In this document: positions 6,056 through 8,396 of the stretch, piece after piece
How positions within the stretch are numbered: the stretch's first letter is position 1
Layout: the number at the start of each line of letters is the position of its first letter
From: an uncultured Oscillospiraceae bacterium
Lineage (GTDB): Bacteria > Bacillota > Clostridia > Oscillospirales > Acutalibacteraceae
Reading direction: 5' to 3'
Length of the DNA: 8,396 bases
NCBI GenBank assembly: GCA_910587835.1
Contig: CAJUNQ010000064.1
Span: 1 to 8,396 of the forward strand
The notes under the pieces: model-generated
What the model was told of the DNA's origin: nothing
The model's input: the letters and a program-made list of their open reading frames with translations, nothing else
Database searches by the model: none
Translations under genes and position numbers: made by a program

Positions 6056-6437
6056 AAAAGCCCGTTCCCACAGCCCACCTATCCGCCGTGGCCACAGACT
6101 TAGCTCCCCCACGCAGCCCAGCGCTGGCAAACCAACGCGCCCCGCGAATCGGGTCCAGCGTCACGCTGGCATGCAAAAGCCCTTAAAAGCCCGCCGCCAC
6201 AGCCCACCTATCCGCCGCGGCCACAGACTTAGCTCCCCCACGCAGCCCAGCGCTGGCAAACCAGCGCACCCCGCGAATCGGGTCCAGCGTCACGCCGGCA
6301 TGTAAAAGCCCTTAAAAGTCCGCTCCCACAGCCCACCTATCCACCGCGGCCACAGACTTAGCTCCCCCCACGCAGCCCAGCGCTGGCAAGCCAGCGCGCC
6401 CCGCGAATCGGGTCCAGCGTCACGCTGGTCACGCTGG
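6056..6437. repeat. Three tandem units of a 129-bp repeat between cheA and cheW
   Basis: Units begin at 6056, 6185 and 6314 with aaaag and are spaced exactly 129 bp. The third ends by merging with the 3' end of cheA. Each has a potential 7-bp stem, GCGCTGG with CCAGCGC around a CAAA/CAAG loop. Unit 1 has one mismatch in that stem, and in unit 3 the loop change adds a C-G pair (6380-6387 with 6390-6397). Each also carries CGCCCCGCGAATCGGG (GCACCCCG in unit 2) and the near-perfect palindrome CCAGCGT-C-ACGCTGG (ACGCCGG in unit 2). On the cheA transcript these form a GC-rich 3' region without a T-run. No gene is visible in 5897-6437. The function is unknown; a mobile-type or structural intergenic repeat is possible. 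Confidence 0.85.
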
Positions 6438-6446
6438 TTACGCTGG
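6420..6446. repeat. Three 9-bp tandem repeats spanning the cheA stop codon
   Basis: tcacgctgg (6420-6428), tcacgctgg (6429-6437) and ttacgctgg (6438-6446) are adjacent. On the coding strand they read CCAGCGTAA-CCAGCGTGA-CCAGCGTGA in the cheA frame, so the first supplies the last two residues (Pro-Ala) and the TAA stop, and the next two carry in-frame TGA stops. Confidence 0.85.
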
Positions 6447-8396
6447 CTGGGAGGCGGCGTAGATGCTGGCCACGTCCAGAATCAGGCTGATGTCGCCGTT
6501 GCCCAGAATCGTGCACCCGGTCACCCCATAGTTGCGGATGCCGTAGTCGTTCACATAGTCGGGCAGGGGCTTCACCACCACCTGCTGCTCGCCAATCAGC
6601 TCATCCACAAACAGGCAGAAGGAGTTGTCCCCAGACTCCACCCAGAGAATGATGCCGTTGTCCACCTCGTCCTGGCCGCTCTCCATCTGATAGAATTCCT
6701 TGGCCCTGACAATAGCGTAGAAATTGTCCATCACCTTCAGCATCTCGCCCCGGGCCGAGTCATGAATAACATCCGCGCCCGTGACCCGCACAATGGAACG
6801 GATATTATTGATGGGTACCGTGAACATGGACTCGCCCACCGCTACCTCCATGCCGTCCATAATGGCCATGGTCAGGGGAATCTTCAGGGTGGTGGTCATG
6901 CCAAAGCCCTTTTCGCTGCTGATGCTCACCGTGCCGCCCACTGCCTCCACATTGGACTTCACCACGTCCATGCCAACGCCACGGCCCGAATACTCGGTGA
7001 CCTCGGTGTTGGTGGAGAAGCCGGGCATCAGCAGGAAGTTGAGGATGTCCTTGTGGGAATACTCCATCCCGGGCACCGCCAGCCCCTGGCGCATGGCCTT
7101 GTTGAGAATCGCATCGTCGTCCGCGCCCTGACCGTCGTCAATCACCTCAATAATCACCTCGCTGCCGGTATGCCGGGCAGAAAGGGTAATGCGGCCCACC
7201 GGGTCCTTGCCCGCGTCGATGCGGTCCTGCACGTTCTCCTCAATGCCATGGTCCATCGAGTTGCGCACAATGTGCATCAAGGGGTCGCTGATGCTGTCCA
7301 CAATGGTCTTGTCAATCTCCGTGCCCTCGCCCTCCAGCACCAGGTTGACCTCCTTGCCCAGCTTCTTGCTCATGTCCCGGACAATCCGGCGCATCTTCTG
7401 GAAGGTGGCGGACACCGACACCATCCGCAGGGACATGGACACGTCCTGCAGCTGGTCGGTAAGACTGCGCAGCTGCCTGGCCGCAGAGGTGAAGTTATCC
7501 AGCTTCAGCCCCTTCAGGTCCGGCGAGGCAGTAACCATGCTCTCGGTAATGACAATCTCCCCCACCACGGCGTTGAGCTCGTCAAGCTTGGAGAGGTTCA
7601 CACTGATCAGGCTCTCCTTGTTGTGGTTCTGCTGCTTGCCGTTCTGCCCCCCGGCAGCCGGCGCCGGAGCGGCGGGAGCCGGAGCAGCAGGAGCCGGGTC
7701 CGGGGCGGCAGGGGCTGCGGGCGCAGCCGGAACTTCCGGCTCCGGCTCGGGCTCAGCGTAGTCAAACAGCTCATAGTCCGCCACGCTGCCTGCCTCCCGC
7801 ACCACCGCCACAGCGGACTCCCGCAGCTCGGGAGTCAAAAAGCGCAGGAAGAAGCCCTCCTCCACCACAAACCCGGCGGTTTCGGCGTTGGTCCCCACGT
7901 CTTCGGGGTAATAGTCAAAGGAATCCTCCCCGGCCACGTCCTTCACCGCCGTGGCCAGCATAAACGAGCGCAGGTTCTCCATTCCGCTGCCCTCGTCAAA
8001 GGACACCCGGATGCCATAGGGGAAGCGGCTGCTGCCATAGTTCGCCGCGCCCTGGGTCGGCTCCCCGGCCGGAGCCTCCGGTGCGGGCTCCTCCTCTTCC
8101 TCCTGGGGCGCGCCCTGAATTTTATTTGAAAAGCTCTTAATATTCGCCAGAATGCTGTCGATATCCTCTGTGAGCGGCGCGTCGTTCTCCAGCTTTTCCA
8201 CTTCTCCCTTGAAGAAGTCGATGGCCTTGAAAATCAGGTCGAAAAGCTCGGGGCGCAGGCTCTCCGCCACAGCGTCCATGCCCTTGTCGCGGATAATGAA
8301 GAACATATCCTCTATCCTGTGGGCAACCGTCATCAGATTGTCAAATTCCATCATGGCTGAGGAGCCCTTTATCGTGTGCATGATGCGGAAGATTTC
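6438..8396 (-). CDS. cheA: Chemotaxis histidine kinase CheA, start missing at window edge
   Basis: Central kinase of chemotaxis: autophosphorylates in response to receptors and passes phosphate to CheY and CheB. 652 residues are visible, numbered from the first codon at 8396; the true start is beyond the window. The HPt (P1) domain retains the phospho-site motif IMHTIKGSSAMM with H7; roughly the first half of P1 is absent. Then come a Glu/Pro linker (about 96-115), a P2-type response-regulator-docking domain (about 117-213), a Pro/Ala-rich linker (214-250), P3 dimerisation helices (about 260-330), the P4 ATPase with N box MHIVRNSMDHGIE (374-386), G1 DDGQGAD (420-426) and G2 GRGVGMD (471-477), and the CheW-like P5 domain (about 505-652). 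All catalytic motifs look intact. The gene ends in TAA (6440-6438), within a 9-bp repeat. The upstream promoter is not visible. Confidence 0.97.
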   Translation of the reverse strand, partial: EIFRIMHTIKGSSAMMEFDNLMTVAHRIEDMFFIIRDKGMDAVAESLRPELFDLIFKAIDFFKGEVEKLENDAPLTEDIDSILANIKSFSNKIQGAPQEEEEEPAPEAPAGEPTQGAANYGSSRFPYGIRVSFDEGSGMENLRSFMLATAVKDVAGEDSFDYYPEDVGTNAETAGFVVEEGFFLRFLTPELRESAVAVVREAGSVADYELFDYAEPEPEPEVPAAPAAPAAPDPAPAAPAPAAPAPAAGGQNGKQQNHNKESLISVNLSKLDELNAVVGEIVITESMVTASPDLKGLKLDNFTSAARQLRSLTDQLQDVSMSLRMVSVSATFQKMRRIVRDMSKKLGKEVNLVLEGEGTEIDKTIVDSISDPLMHIVRNSMDHGIEENVQDRIDAGKDPVGRITLSARHTGSEVIIEVIDDGQGADDDAILNKAMRQGLAVPGMEYSHKDILNFLLMPGFSTNTEVTEYSGRGVGMDVVKSNVEAVGGTVSISSEKGFGMTTTLKIPLTMAIMDGMEVAVGESMFTVPINNIRSIVRVTGADVIHDSARGEMLKVMDNFYAIVRAKEFYQMESGQDEVDNGIILWVESGDNSFCLFVDELIGEQQVVVKPLPDYVNDYGIRNYGVTGCTILGNGDISLILDVASIYAASQPA

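Noticed and set aside
6028..6060. Second sigma-D-like -10 (TCCGATGT on the minus strand, about 6036-6043) upstream of cheW
   Set aside because: Fifteen bases upstream the -35 position reads GCTT, with no match to TAAA. The nearby extended -10 sigma-A promoter explains the gap better.
5878..6078. Small minus-strand open frame of 66 codons in front of cheW
   Set aside because: It overlaps the cheW promoter and leader, has no clear ribosome site or recognisable motif, and its end overlaps the cheW start in another frame.
6762..8129. Long plus-strand open frame (455 codons) opposite cheA, and a similar one (4420-5475) over cheB, cheR and part of cheW
   Set aside because: These are mirror frames of GC-rich genes with clear families on the other strand. 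Their translations are rich in His, Leu, Val and Arg without domain motifs, and they lack ribosome sites.

Overview
The window is a piece of a motile bacterium's chromosome. All seven convincing genes lie on the minus strand and encode chemotaxis signalling and late flagellar assembly. AGGAGG-type ribosome sites, TTG starts beside strong Shine-Dalgarno sequences, a CheA with HPt/P2/P3/P4/P5 layout and a flgM-flgN-flgK order all fit a Gram-positive of the class Clostridia. The high GC content and the repeat-rich intergenic DNA would suit an Oscillospiraceae-like gut organism, but that placement is inference.

In transcription order (right to left): cheA runs off the right edge, so its start is missing (6438-8396). 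Next comes a non-coding stretch of about 540 bases holding three tandem 129-bp repeat units and a sigma-A-type promoter. This leads into cheW (5396-5896), cheR (4552-5394) and cheB (3447-4496), a tightly packed receptor-coupling and adaptation operon. A hairpin and a sigma-D(sigma-28)-like promoter occupy the cheB-flgM gap. After it come flgM (2971-3273), flgN (2510-2968) and flgK (494-2383). Downstream of flgK lie a GC-rich hairpin, a diverged copy of the repeat element found after cheA, and an array of 93-bp tandem repeats running off the left edge.

The genes work together as follows. CheA and CheW form the receptor-coupled kinase complex. CheR and CheB methylate and demethylate chemoreceptors for adaptation, with CheB activated by CheA. 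FlgM is the anti-sigma factor that holds the late-flagellar sigma factor until the hook is finished, FlgN is the export chaperone for hook-filament junction proteins, and FlgK is the first junction protein. CheY, receptors, CheC/CheD, FlgL and the sigma factor itself are not in the window.

I found no wholly new protein system. The less ordinary signals are non-coding: (i) a dispersed hairpin element after both cheA and flgK whose stem shows a compensatory base-pair change; (ii) a 9-bp tandem repeat that supplies the cheA stop codon; (iii) a sigma-D-like promoter whose -10 lies inside the arm of the hairpin ending the cheB side; (iv) two 10-bp direct repeats exactly 20 bp apart upstream of that promoter; and (v) the 93-bp array.
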